NCBI GenBank assembly: GCA_019352075.1
Contig: JABBOA010000005.1
Coordinates: forward strand, 1 to 37,391
DNA from: Acidobacteriota bacterium
GTDB lineage: Bacteria; Actinomycetota; Acidimicrobiia; Acidimicrobiales; RAAP-2
Length of the DNA: 37,391 nt
Reading direction: 5' to 3'
Shown here: positions 29,691-37,391 of the stretch, piece by piece
Layout of the letters: every line of letters begins with the position of its first letter
Numbering within the stretch: position 1 is the stretch's first letter
Notes under the pieces: model-generated
What the model was told of the DNA's origin: nothing
Database searches by the model: none
The model's input: the letters and a program-made list of their open reading frames with translations, nothing else
Program-made: the position numbers and the translations under genes

Positions 29691-30500
29691 TCACAGCGTC
29701 GTGGCGTCAGCGTGCGTCGCCGCTCCCGTCAGTTTGGACAGGTCGAACTGATAACCGGTTCGTGGCGGGAAGTCAGCGATAAGGCTGAAGCTGTCCCCGC
29801 GAATGATCGTGCGACGCCACTCGACGGGTTCGTCGCGCGCGCTGGCCAATCGCTCGATGGCGAGCGCGGCCTGGTCCGATTCGAGATTGAGGAGCCGACG
29901 GTCCTGCTTGGTGGGGACGATCGCGCGAATCCTCTCTCGGCTGACGTCGATGCGAAGGGCGAAGCGGTCGAGGAGTTGGCCATAGAGCGCGGTGTGCGTG
30001 AAATCCACCGAGAGAAACTTCTCGCCGAATCTCCCAGGCATCCACACCCGATCCACCGCGAGCGGCTCTTCGTTGGCGAGCCGCACCCTTTCGAGAAACA
30101 ACAGAGGGGCCCCCGGGTCCTGGCCCAAATGGGCCGCGACCTTCGAGTTCGTCCTCATCTCCTGAGACCGCACCACGCTGCGCTGCTCCATTCCCGCCGC
30201 CTCGACCGACGCAAAAAGGCTGTAGACGGCGCCCAGAGGTTGCTCGATCTCGTGGGCCGAGGCCAAGCGAGGCCGTCGGCCCCGCTCGGCCACGACGACG
30301 CCGTCGCCGCGCAGTCGCCTCATGGCTTCACGAACAGTGTTGCGACTCACGCCATACTCCTTGGCCAGTTCCAACTCGCCCGGGAACGCCCTCTCGAAAT
30401 CGCCCCGGTCCAGGCGACGCGTGAGGTCGGTGTGCAATTGCGCCCACAACGGCAGAGCGCTGTCGCGGTCTAGGGGGGTCTCACCCAATTTACGCTCCAC
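29691..30500 (-). CDS. GntR-family regulator with UTRA domain
   Basis: PLWAQLHTDLTRRLDRGDFERAFPGELELAKEYGVSRNTVREAMRRLRGDGVVVAERGRRPRLA HTH; UTRA-type ligand domain. Confidence 0.94.
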   Translation of the reverse strand: MERKLGETPLDRDSALPLWAQLHTDLTRRLDRGDFERAFPGELELAKEYGVSRNTVREAMRRLRGDGVVVAERGRRPRLASAHEIEQPLGAVYSLFASVEAAGMEQRSVVRSQEMRTNSKVAAHLGQDPGAPLLFLERVRLANEEPLAVDRVWMPGRFGEKFLSVDFTHTALYGQLLDRFALRIDVSRERIRAIVPTKQDRRLLNLESDQAALAIERLASARDEPVEWRRTIIRGDSFSLIADFPPRTGYQFDLSKLTGAATHADATTL

Positions 30501-30550
30501 CGCCTCACCTTACAAAAGTTCACGACGCGTAACGGTGACCGTATCAAGAG

Positions 30551-30566
30551 TAATGTACCTACATTA
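30551..30566. promoter_or_regulatory. 16-bp perfect palindrome TAATGTA-CC-TACATTA, candidate GntR operator
   Basis: Located between the divergent GntR gene and TauE/SafE gene; 7-bp arms, 2-bp spacer. Confidence 0.7.
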
Positions 30567-30666
30567 GAATGTTGTTTGTTTCTAAAGTCCTGTGTAGAGG
30601 GGTGCAAATGTGCGCAAGGGAGCATGACCGCGACGAGGCAGTGCCGTCGTCGCCCCAGTCCGTCGG

Positions 30667-31554
30667 GTGGCGGGGTGGCGAATGCTGAGCAACTGGTTTC
30701 TTTCGATCGTTCTCGGGGCGGCTATTGGTCTCTCCCTGGGCGCGCTCGGCGGCGGCGGATCCATCCTCACGGTGCCGGCCCTGGTCTACGTCCTTAACGT
30801 GAACGCCAAAGTGGCCACGGGGGCGTCCCTGCTGATTGTTGGTTCGAGCGCCCTCTTTGGCACCTTCGCTCATCACCGATTCCGACGGGTCCAGTGGAAG
30901 GTGGGACTGTCCATCGGCGCCATCAGCATCGTCGGCTCCGTCGCCGGCACTCGCCTGAACAAGATGATCGATCCGAATCTGCTGCTCCTGCTCTTTGCGA
31001 TGCTCATGTTCACCGTCGCCATCATGATGGTTGTCCGCAGCCGCAAATCACCTCCGTCCCCGGTGGCGAACACGAGCGCGCAGAACTCGCTGGAATTCGC
31101 TACCGGGGCTCGGACCGGCTCGGATCTCCCCCTCGTTGATCCGTCGCCGCGGGCGGGGGTAGTCGAGGTCCGACCTCGACAGTATCGGCCCGGTCTCGTG
31201 ATTGCGGTGGGCGTGGGCGTGGGATTCCTCACCGGCTTCTTGGGCGTCGGCGGAGGATTCATCGTGGTGCCCAGCCTGATCCTCGCCCTGGGTTTCGAGT
31301 TGCCCGAAGCGGTGGGGACGTCACTGCTGATCATCTTCGTGAGCAGCGCCTTCGCCCTCGCCGAACGAGGCGGGGTGCACGGCATCAGTGACGCGATCGT
31401 CGTCCCTTTCGCGGTCGCGGCCATGCTTTCGGCCGTCGTGGGCAACGCATTGGCCAATCGTCTGCCCATCCGCAAGTTGAACTACGGCTTCATCGCACTG
31501 GTCACGTCCGTCGCGATTTATGTCAGCATTCGGAGCATCCTGGCGCTGACGTGA
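30667..31554 (+). CDS. TauE/SafE family sulfite/sulfonate exporter
   Basis: GAAIGLSLGALGGGGSILTVPALVYVLNVNAKVATGASLLIVGSSALFG and second repeat GFLTGFLGVGGGFIVVPSLILALGFELPEAVGTSLLIIFVSSAFAL. ATG at 30682 is an alternative start. Confidence 0.93.
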   Translation: MAGWRMLSNWFLSIVLGAAIGLSLGALGGGGSILTVPALVYVLNVNAKVATGASLLIVGSSALFGTFAHHRFRRVQWKVGLSIGAISIVGSVAGTRLNKMIDPNLLLLLFAMLMFTVAIMMVVRSRKSPPSPVANTSAQNSLEFATGARTGSDLPLVDPSPRAGVVEVRPRQYRPGLVIAVGVGVGFLTGFLGVGGGFIVVPSLILALGFELPEAVGTSLLIIFVSSAFALAERGGVHGISDAIVVPFAVAAMLSAVVGNALANRLPIRKLNYGFIALVTSVAIYVSIRSILALT

Positions 31555-31743
31555 GGGATAGGCCGGTCGGGGCCCCGTGTCGCTCTGGCCTAGGACGTCG
31601 ACACTGGCCGAACCGCCGTCGCGTCGATCGCGTTGCCCCGCTCGCCGGGACCACGGAGGTCGCACGTTCCTGCACGATGGCGACACCGCGTCGTCGGCCC
31701 TGCCGAGAGATCACCGGGCGAGACGGCGTCACGGTCAAGAGTG

Positions 31744-31768
31744 CCGGGGCCGGGGCCGGGGCCGGGGC
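31744..31768 (+). repeat. (CCGGGG)4 hexanucleotide tract with G-quadruplex potential
   Basis: CC GGGG CC GGGG CC GGGG CC GGGG C; four G4 runs with 2-nt loops. Confidence 0.8.
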
Positions 31769-31962
31769 TCGGACCGACGGAGTCAAGGAGGGTCGTGACC
31801 CGCTGAATCGGCGCCTCGTCACCCCCCGAGGTTGATGTCGCGCCACCCGTCGACGACACTCGTCACGGACACGGCGCCTCCGCGACGCCAGTGACCCGCA
31901 TGACCGTTCGCGACCGACGAAGGCGAGGGGCGTCTTCGTTCCTAGCGAGCGGCGCGCGCCAC

Positions 31963-32376
31963 TCATTCACCTATCGGTGCGGGACTCACCAGTCGAATGT
32001 TGACCTCGGGGTCGTTGTGCAGTGTGTTGTGCACCTTGCAGCGCGCACCCACCCGCATCAAGCGCTCCAGGTCCGACTCGGACATGTTGCCCCGGACCTG
32101 AATGGCCACATCGATCTGCGCGACGCGTTCGGGGCTCTTGGCCGTCTCCCCGTTGACGACGATGTCGATCCCCTCGAATCCTTCGATCCCTTGCGTGACG
32201 GCGAAATTCCTCATCGTGCCCGCAGTGCACGCTCCGAGGGCCGCGAGCAGGAGTTCCGCCGAGCGAAAGCCGTCACTCGCGCCACCGTCGCCGGGCAACA
32301 GATCGACGGCCACGACCGCATCGCGGGCACTCACCTCAAAGCGACCAGCCCCGCAATCCTTGACAACTACCTCCAT
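31963..32376 (-). CDS. OsmC-like family protein
   Basis: RSAELLLAALGACTAGTMRNFA...VRGNMSESDLERLMRVGARCKVHNTLHNDPEVNI; two conserved Cys typical of OsmC. Confidence 0.9.
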   Translation of the reverse strand: MEVVVKDCGAGRFEVSARDAVVAVDLLPGDGGASDGFRSAELLLAALGACTAGTMRNFAVTQGIEGFEGIDIVVNGETAKSPERVAQIDVAIQVRGNMSESDLERLMRVGARCKVHNTLHNDPEVNIRLVSPAPIGE

Positions 32377-32482
32377 TACTGACTCCTTTCATCCATTTGT
32401 CGCTCGGGACGGCTGAGCGCGTCAGGCGATGCGTGGACAATCGCCACTCCCGTCTCACCCGCTCGCACCGTGTCGTCGGGGT

Positions 32483-33316
32483 TCAACGTTCCGCCCACGG
32501 TGCGATTTTCCTCTTGAGCCACCGCGTGGAACTCATGAGCAACACACCCAGGGCCATCACGACGAAGATGGGCACGAACATTCGCGCGGTTTGAAAAGTA
32601 TCGGCGTTGTTAAGGACCAGACCGCCCAGTCCCGACGCGTTCGTGTAGAACTCCGCGATGATCATTCCCGTCAGGGCGTGACCCAGTGAGATGTTGATAC
32701 CCGCCGCGATGTAGGGAATGCATGAGGGCAGCACGACGTGACGCCACGTCTGGCGATCGGTGGCCCGAAAGGCCTTGGCGACGTCGCGATACATCGGGTC
32801 GACCGAGATGGCGCCCTGGTAGGTGTTGAGCAGCAACGGGAAGAAGGAGAAGCTCCCGATGATCGCCACCTTGGCCATGAACCCGAAACCGAACCACAGG
32901 ACGTACAACGGCACGAGGGCGATCAACGGCGTGGAGAAGATAGCCATCACGAAGGGCTGGATCACCCAGTCGACGACCCGGTATCGCGCCCACACCAGCC
33001 CCAGCGGCACGCTGATCAGCAGCGCCAATCCGAAGCCGGTCACCATGGCTTCGAGACTCAACAGGGTGTCCGTGCCTAACTGCCCATCAGCGATCATGTG
33101 TCCAGCGGCGGCCAGGATGGCCGAGGGCGGCACCAGCAATAGGGGGCTGATGCCCGACGCGTAGATCTGCCACGCGACGAAGAACACCGCCACCGCCGTG
33201 AGCCGCACGGCCCACTTCAACGGCGCCACGTTCTTGGTCCGGCGCAGGCTCGACGGGGCGGTCGGCGACCGTTTCGTCACTTCGACCCGCAATTCCTCAT
33301 CAGCCACCTTCGTCAT
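32483..33316 (-). CDS. ABC transporter permease (SsuC/TauC-like)
   Basis: BPD inner-membrane signature region YRDVAKAFRATDRQTWRHVVLPSCIPYIAAGINISLGHALTGMIIAEF. Confidence 0.93.
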   Translation of the reverse strand: MTKVADEELRVEVTKRSPTAPSSLRRTKNVAPLKWAVRLTAVAVFFVAWQIYASGISPLLLVPPSAILAAAGHMIADGQLGTDTLLSLEAMVTGFGLALLISVPLGLVWARYRVVDWVIQPFVMAIFSTPLIALVPLYVLWFGFGFMAKVAIIGSFSFFPLLLNTYQGAISVDPMYRDVAKAFRATDRQTWRHVVLPSCIPYIAAGINISLGHALTGMIIAEFYTNASGLGGLVLNNADTFQTARMFVPIFVVMALGVLLMSSTRWLKRKIAPWAER

Positions 33317-33427
33317 CTTCCGGCTCCTTCACGTGAATTCAACGACTCTCCGCCCACCTTCGACGAGGATGCGCCTCGTGCCCCGAGGTGCAACGAACCC
33401 CCCTCGTTGCCGCACCGGCGATGGGTC

Positions 33428-34258
33428 CTACGCATTGAAGGCATCCACCGTGCTGCTCACGAGGAGTTGTCGTATGTCGTGGTGCAGGTCCGCGAACGCC
33501 GGGAGGATCCGCGCGCTCTCCTCGGTGCGCGGACGGGGAAGATCGATGTCGAAGCGACGAAGGATTCGCCCCGGTCGCGCACCCATCACCACCACTTCGT
33601 CACTCAGGACGATCGCCTCGTCGATGCTGTGCGTGACGAAGAGGACCGACTTTCGCGTGCGCTCCCAGATCTCCAGCAGTTCGTCGTGGAGCTCCTCACG
33701 CGTCTGCGCATCCACGGAAGCGAAGGGTTCGTCCATCAACAAGATGTCGGGGTCGAGCGCGAGAGCTCGGGCGATACCGACCCGCTGTTGCATGCCACCG
33801 GACAACTGATACGGGAACTTCTTCGCGGTGCCCGTGAGGTGCACCATCTCGAGAGTCCGGTCCACCCGCTCGGCGATGGTGCCGCGGTCCACGCCCGCCA
33901 GTTCGAGTCCGAACGCGACGTTGCGACGAACGGACTTCCAGGGAAAGAGACTGCCCTGTTGAAAGACCACCGCCAGCGACGGCCTCACCCCTGGGCTCGA
34001 CGACTTCGCGTCACCCGTGATCAAATCGCCAGAATCCGCTTGTTCGAGACCCGCGATGATTCTGAGCAACGTCGTCTTGCCGCACCCCGACGGTCCGACC
34101 AGAGACGTGAAGGAACCTTTGGTCAAGTCCAAGGACACTCCATCGAGGATCAGCTCGGATCCGAACCGCTTCGTGACTCCCTCGCACGAGATCGCGGGGA
34201 CACCACCGCGTCGTGACGGCTTCGCCGCTCCAGCTTCTGTCGAGACGTCTCCGTCCAT
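33428..34258 (-). CDS. ABC transporter ATP-binding protein (SsuB/TauB-like)
   Basis: Walker A GPSGCGKTT, Q-loop FQQGSLFPW, signature LSGGMQQRVGIARAL, Walker B ILLMDEPFASVD. Start at ATG 34258 (MDGDVST). Confidence 0.95.
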   Translation of the reverse strand: MDGDVSTEAGAAKPSRRGGVPAISCEGVTKRFGSELILDGVSLDLTKGSFTSLVGPSGCGKTTLLRIIAGLEQADSGDLITGDAKSSSPGVRPSLAVVFQQGSLFPWKSVRRNVAFGLELAGVDRGTIAERVDRTLEMVHLTGTAKKFPYQLSGGMQQRVGIARALALDPDILLMDEPFASVDAQTREELHDELLEIWERTRKSVLFVTHSIDEAIVLSDEVVVMGARPGRILRRFDIDLPRPRTEESARILPAFADLHHDIRQLLVSSTVDAFNA

Positions 34259-34616
34259 AGAATTGCCCCCCCTACGGTCCTGCCCACGCGTCACCAACTC
34301 CCCCACGAAGTTGTTAGCGATAGTTGGAGACGATAACCCATGGGGAGTACGCGCGCGCCATGGCCATTCGTAAATTCTTTTCATTGGTCGCGTCCGCGCA
34401 AGTACGTGCAATTTCAATCGACTTCAACAAGATTGTCCAGGACGGGCACCGTCGCGCGCGACATCGCCGGCGCCGCCACGACGCTCGACGCGACGACGAA
34501 AGAGGATATGTCACCTACCGCGTCACCGCGGACGATCACGCCTCATGAGCACGGCCGCCGGAAGTGAAAATCCCGTGGCACCACTGCGTCGCGCGCGCAG
34601 GCGCACCGCACGTGAG

Positions 34617-34997
34617 TCACTCAGTGGTCAATTGACGGTACTGCGCGGCGCTCAGGAGCGACGCGAACTCCGTCTCGTCGACGCCCGAGAGGAGGCCGAT
34701 CCATCCCTCGCCGTAGGGGTCGCGGTTGATGAGTTCCGACTGACGCGACAGCAGCGAATTCACCTCGATGAAGATTCCGCCCACCGGGACGTAGAGTTCC
34801 GACACCGACTTGGTCGACTCGATCTCGCCCACTCGCCGATCCTTGACGTAGTGCACGTCCACCGGCGCGAGGTCGACGTAGACGACGTCTCCAAGCGCAT
34901 CCTGCGCAAAGTCCGTGATACCGAATCGGACCCGGTCGCCTTCCCAGCGCGCCCACTCGTGGTTGGAGCTGTAGCGCAGGTCATCCAGCGCGTGCAT
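34617..34997 (-). CDS. gcvH: glycine cleavage H-like lipoyl carrier protein
   Basis: LRYSSNHEWARWEGDRVRFGITDFAQDALGDVVYVDLAPVD...GEIESTKSVSELYVPVGGIFIEVNSLLSRQSELINRDPYGEGWI; lipoylation Lys in ESTKSVSE. Confidence 0.93.
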   Translation of the reverse strand: MHALDDLRYSSNHEWARWEGDRVRFGITDFAQDALGDVVYVDLAPVDVHYVKDRRVGEIESTKSVSELYVPVGGIFIEVNSLLSRQSELINRDPYGEGWIGLLSGVDETEFASLLSAAQYRQLTTE

Positions 34998-35065
34998 GGC
35001 CCATGGACCCAGGTTCCTTCTCGCCGACGTGGAGACGTCACGGACACTTCGTGAAAATTTGTCAG

Positions 35066-35076
35066 TACATTCCTAC
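35066..35076. promoter_or_regulatory. TACATTCCTAC, copy of the motif upstream of the binding-protein gene
   Basis: Exact 11-mer also at 28284-28294; located between divergent gcvH and rhodanese genes. Confidence 0.45.
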
Positions 35077-35215
35077 CACTGGCCTTGTTATGGTCTGTGG
35101 TGGCAGCACCGTCGTGCACGGGTCGTTCGTCGGATTGCGCGACGTCGGCCGCGAATCCGGCGCGTGCCGTCACGCATCTCCGCAGGGGCGGAGTGACTGA
35201 GGAGGGGATCACAAG

Positions 35216-36073
35216 ATGCTGTTGGTGGAACTTTCAGACGTGTCGAATCTGCCGGCACCCGTTCTCTTCGTCGACGCCCGCATCGAGAAGGACTATCACG
35301 CGGGTCACGTACCCGGCGCTATCCATCACGACTCGTTCGACTACGCCAACGATCTCACCGATGGTGACAATCTCGGCAAGGTCGTCGACGACTGGCACCA
35401 GATGTTCCTCGGCGTCGGCGTCCCCAAAACCGGCTCCGTGGTCTTCTACGACGCGGGGACCGAGAACCGCTCCTCGCGTCCCGCGTTCATGCTTCACTAC
35501 CTGGGCCACGAGAACTCCTACGTCTTGCACGGGGGCATGACCGCCTGGCTCGACGACGGCGGCGAGGTCACCACTGATCCCACCACCTTGCCCGCGACCG
35601 ACTGGGCGGCGCTGGCGCCGTCGCAACGTGAGGACATCATCCTCGGCGTCGACTCGGTGATCGAGAAGTTGGACGATCGTGGCGTCGTAGTGCTCGATGT
35701 CCGCGACGAACCCGAGTTCCTGGGTGTGCGCAAGATGGAGGCGAACCCTCGACTCGGGCGTATTCCTGGTGCCCAGGGCTTCGAGTGGACGCGGTTCCTC
35801 ACTCGTCGGCCCGATTTCCCTCCCGCGGCAGGGTCCTCGCGCAATGACGGCTACGTCTTCGAACACCTGCGTCCCAGTGAAGACGTGCAATCGGAACTCG
35901 CCGAATTGGGCGTGAAGGACCTCGACAGCGAGGTCGTCATCTATTGCCAGAAGAGTCACCGGGCATCACTGGCGTACGTGGCGATGACGCAAATGGGCTA
36001 CACGAACACCCGTGTCTACGTGGGCTCGTTCCGTGAATGGTCCAAGCGTCTGGACCTTCCCATCGAATCGTGA
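35216..36073 (+). CDS. tandem-rhodanese sulfurtransferase
   Basis: VLFVDARIEKDYHAGHVPGAIHHD (N-domain), VVVLDVRDEPEFLG...GRIPGAQGFEW and active-site VIYCQKSHRASLAYVAMTQMGYTNTRVYVGSFREW. Confidence 0.93.
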   Translation: MLLVELSDVSNLPAPVLFVDARIEKDYHAGHVPGAIHHDSFDYANDLTDGDNLGKVVDDWHQMFLGVGVPKTGSVVFYDAGTENRSSRPAFMLHYLGHENSYVLHGGMTAWLDDGGEVTTDPTTLPATDWAALAPSQREDIILGVDSVIEKLDDRGVVVLDVRDEPEFLGVRKMEANPRLGRIPGAQGFEWTRFLTRRPDFPPAAGSSRNDGYVFEHLRPSEDVQSELAELGVKDLDSEVVIYCQKSHRASLAYVAMTQMGYTNTRVYVGSFREWSKRLDLPIES

Positions 36074-36152
36074 TGACGAACCCGTTGCCCTGACCGCTTC
36101 TACCGGGCCCACGCACTCGACGGCGCCGGGCGGAGTCGAACTCGATGACCGC

Positions 36153-37313
36153 TCACCCGTCGCCCTCGACTCCGATCAGGCGCGCGATCAACATCTTCTG
36201 CATCTCGCTGGTGCCCTCGCCGATCTCGAGGATCTTGGCGTCGCGGTAGTGGCGCGCCACGAGGCTCTCGTTCATGAAGCCGTATCCCCCGTGGATCTGC
36301 GTGGCGTCGCGCGCGTTGTCCATCGCCGCGTTGCTCGCGACCAGCTTGGCGATCGACGCCTCCTTCTTGAAGGGACGGCCCGCCAGCAGGCGCGCCGCCG
36401 CGTCGTAGTAGGCGCAGCGCGCGACGTGCGTTCGCGCCTCCATGTCGGCGATCTTGAAGGCGATGGCCTGATTCGAACCGATGCTGCGGCCGAAGGCCTC
36501 ACGCGAGTTCGCGTAGGCGACGCTCTCGTCCACGCACCCCTGGGCCGCGCCGACCGCGAGGGCGGCGATCGCGATGCGCCCCTCGTCGAGGATGCGCAAG
36601 AAGTTGGCGTACCCGTGGCCGCGTTGGCCCAGGAGGTTCTCGGCCGGGACGCGCAGGTCCTGGAACGACAAGGGGTGGGTGTCCGAGGCGTGCCAGCCCA
36701 CCTTGTCGTAGGCCTGGTGCACGACCAGTCCGTCGGTCGGCACCTCCACCACGATCGTGCTGATCCGGTGGCGCGCCTCGTGCGGATCGGTGACGGCGGT
36801 CAGGGTCACGAGGCGCGTCAGCGTGGTACCCGAGTTGGTGATGAAGCTCTTGGAACCGTTGACGACCCACGTGTCGCCCTCGAGTCGTGCCGTGGTGCGC
36901 GTGCCACCCGCGTCGGACCCCGCGTCGGGCTCGGTGAGGGCGAAGGCGCCCAGCGCCGCGCCCGAGCACAGTACCGGCAGCCAGCGGTCCTTCTGGGCGT
37001 CGGTCCCGAAGCGGTAGATCGGCATGGCGCCGAGTGAACAGGCGGCCTCGAGCGTGATGGCCACGCTCTGGTCGACGCGGGCGATCTCCTCGATGGCGAG
37101 GCACAGCGTGAAGTAGTCCCCGCCCATGCCGCCGTACTCCTCGGGGAAGGGCAGCGCGAACAGACCCATCTCGCCCATCTGTCGAACGACGTCGTAGGGG
37201 AAGGTGGCCGTGGCGTCGTGGTGCGCGGCCACCGGCGCCACCACCTGGCGGGCGAAGTCCGCCACCGTGTCGCGCAGCATCTCCTGCTCCGTCGTCAGAC
37301 TCGTGTCGATCAT
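36153..37313 (-). CDS. acyl-CoA dehydrogenase
   Basis: MIDTSLTTEQEMLRDTVADFARQVVAPVAAHHD...FALTEPDAGSDAGGTRTTARLEGDTWVVNGSKSFITNSG...QIHGGYGFMNESLVARHYRDAKILEIGEGTSEMQKMLIARLI. Confidence 0.97.
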   Translation of the reverse strand: MIDTSLTTEQEMLRDTVADFARQVVAPVAAHHDATATFPYDVVRQMGEMGLFALPFPEEYGGMGGDYFTLCLAIEEIARVDQSVAITLEAACSLGAMPIYRFGTDAQKDRWLPVLCSGAALGAFALTEPDAGSDAGGTRTTARLEGDTWVVNGSKSFITNSGTTLTRLVTLTAVTDPHEARHRISTIVVEVPTDGLVVHQAYDKVGWHASDTHPLSFQDLRVPAENLLGQRGHGYANFLRILDEGRIAIAALAVGAAQGCVDESVAYANSREAFGRSIGSNQAIAFKIADMEARTHVARCAYYDAAARLLAGRPFKKEASIAKLVASNAAMDNARDATQIHGGYGFMNESLVARHYRDAKILEIGEGTSEMQKMLIARLIGVEGDG

Positions 37314-37391
37314 CGCTCCCTCTTCTCGTCGTCACGGCGCGAGGCGCGTCGGGGTGCTCTGGCACTCGCGACGTCCTCGCCACCTTCTCGC

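Noticed and set aside
29367-30473. 368-aa plus-strand ORF across the GntR gene
   Set aside because: Antisense to GntR and overlapping a clear terminator.
1-37391. CRISPR arrays, rRNA and tRNA genes
   Set aside because: No regularly spaced repeats of CRISPR length, no rRNA-like conserved stretches and no tRNA T-arm/acceptor pattern seen by eye; a tRNAscan/Infernal run would be needed to exclude them formally.

Overview
High-GC actinobacterial-type chromosome window, 37.4 kb, read by eye from the sequence and the ORF track; no database search was run. Recognisable genes in order: a partial NAD-dependent epimerase (-); a RecQ-family helicase with a possible PRTase-like C-terminus (+); a gene-poor decayed stretch (about 3.2-9.55 kb) with remnants of a VapC/PIN toxin, a tyrosine integrase and an Nramp transporter plus a few small intact genes (CsbD-like, a 23-aa hydrophobic micro-protein, a GTG-start 60-aa membrane protein); a heme-oxygenase-like protein lacking the expected metal-ligand motifs; two tandem GAF-ANTAR regulators; a secreted HNH-type protein; YihY/BrkB; an AI-2E-type transporter; DUF1801; a RamB/ScfR-like regulator divergent from aceA-aceB; membrane and secreted hypotheticals; an aldo/keto reductase; a CtpE-like P-type ATPase. 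The last third is an apparent sulfur-related locus (about 28.2-36.1 kb): NMT1/SsuA-like binding protein, GntR/UTRA regulator, TauE/SafE exporter, OsmC-like protein, ABC permease and ATPase, orphan GcvH-like lipoyl carrier and a tandem rhodanese. Three intergenic regions of this locus share TACATT-type motifs, including a perfect 16-bp palindrome beside the GntR gene. This locus is the best candidate for an undescribed system. An acyl-CoA dehydrogenase (-) closes the window. No rRNA, tRNA or CRISPR array was seen.
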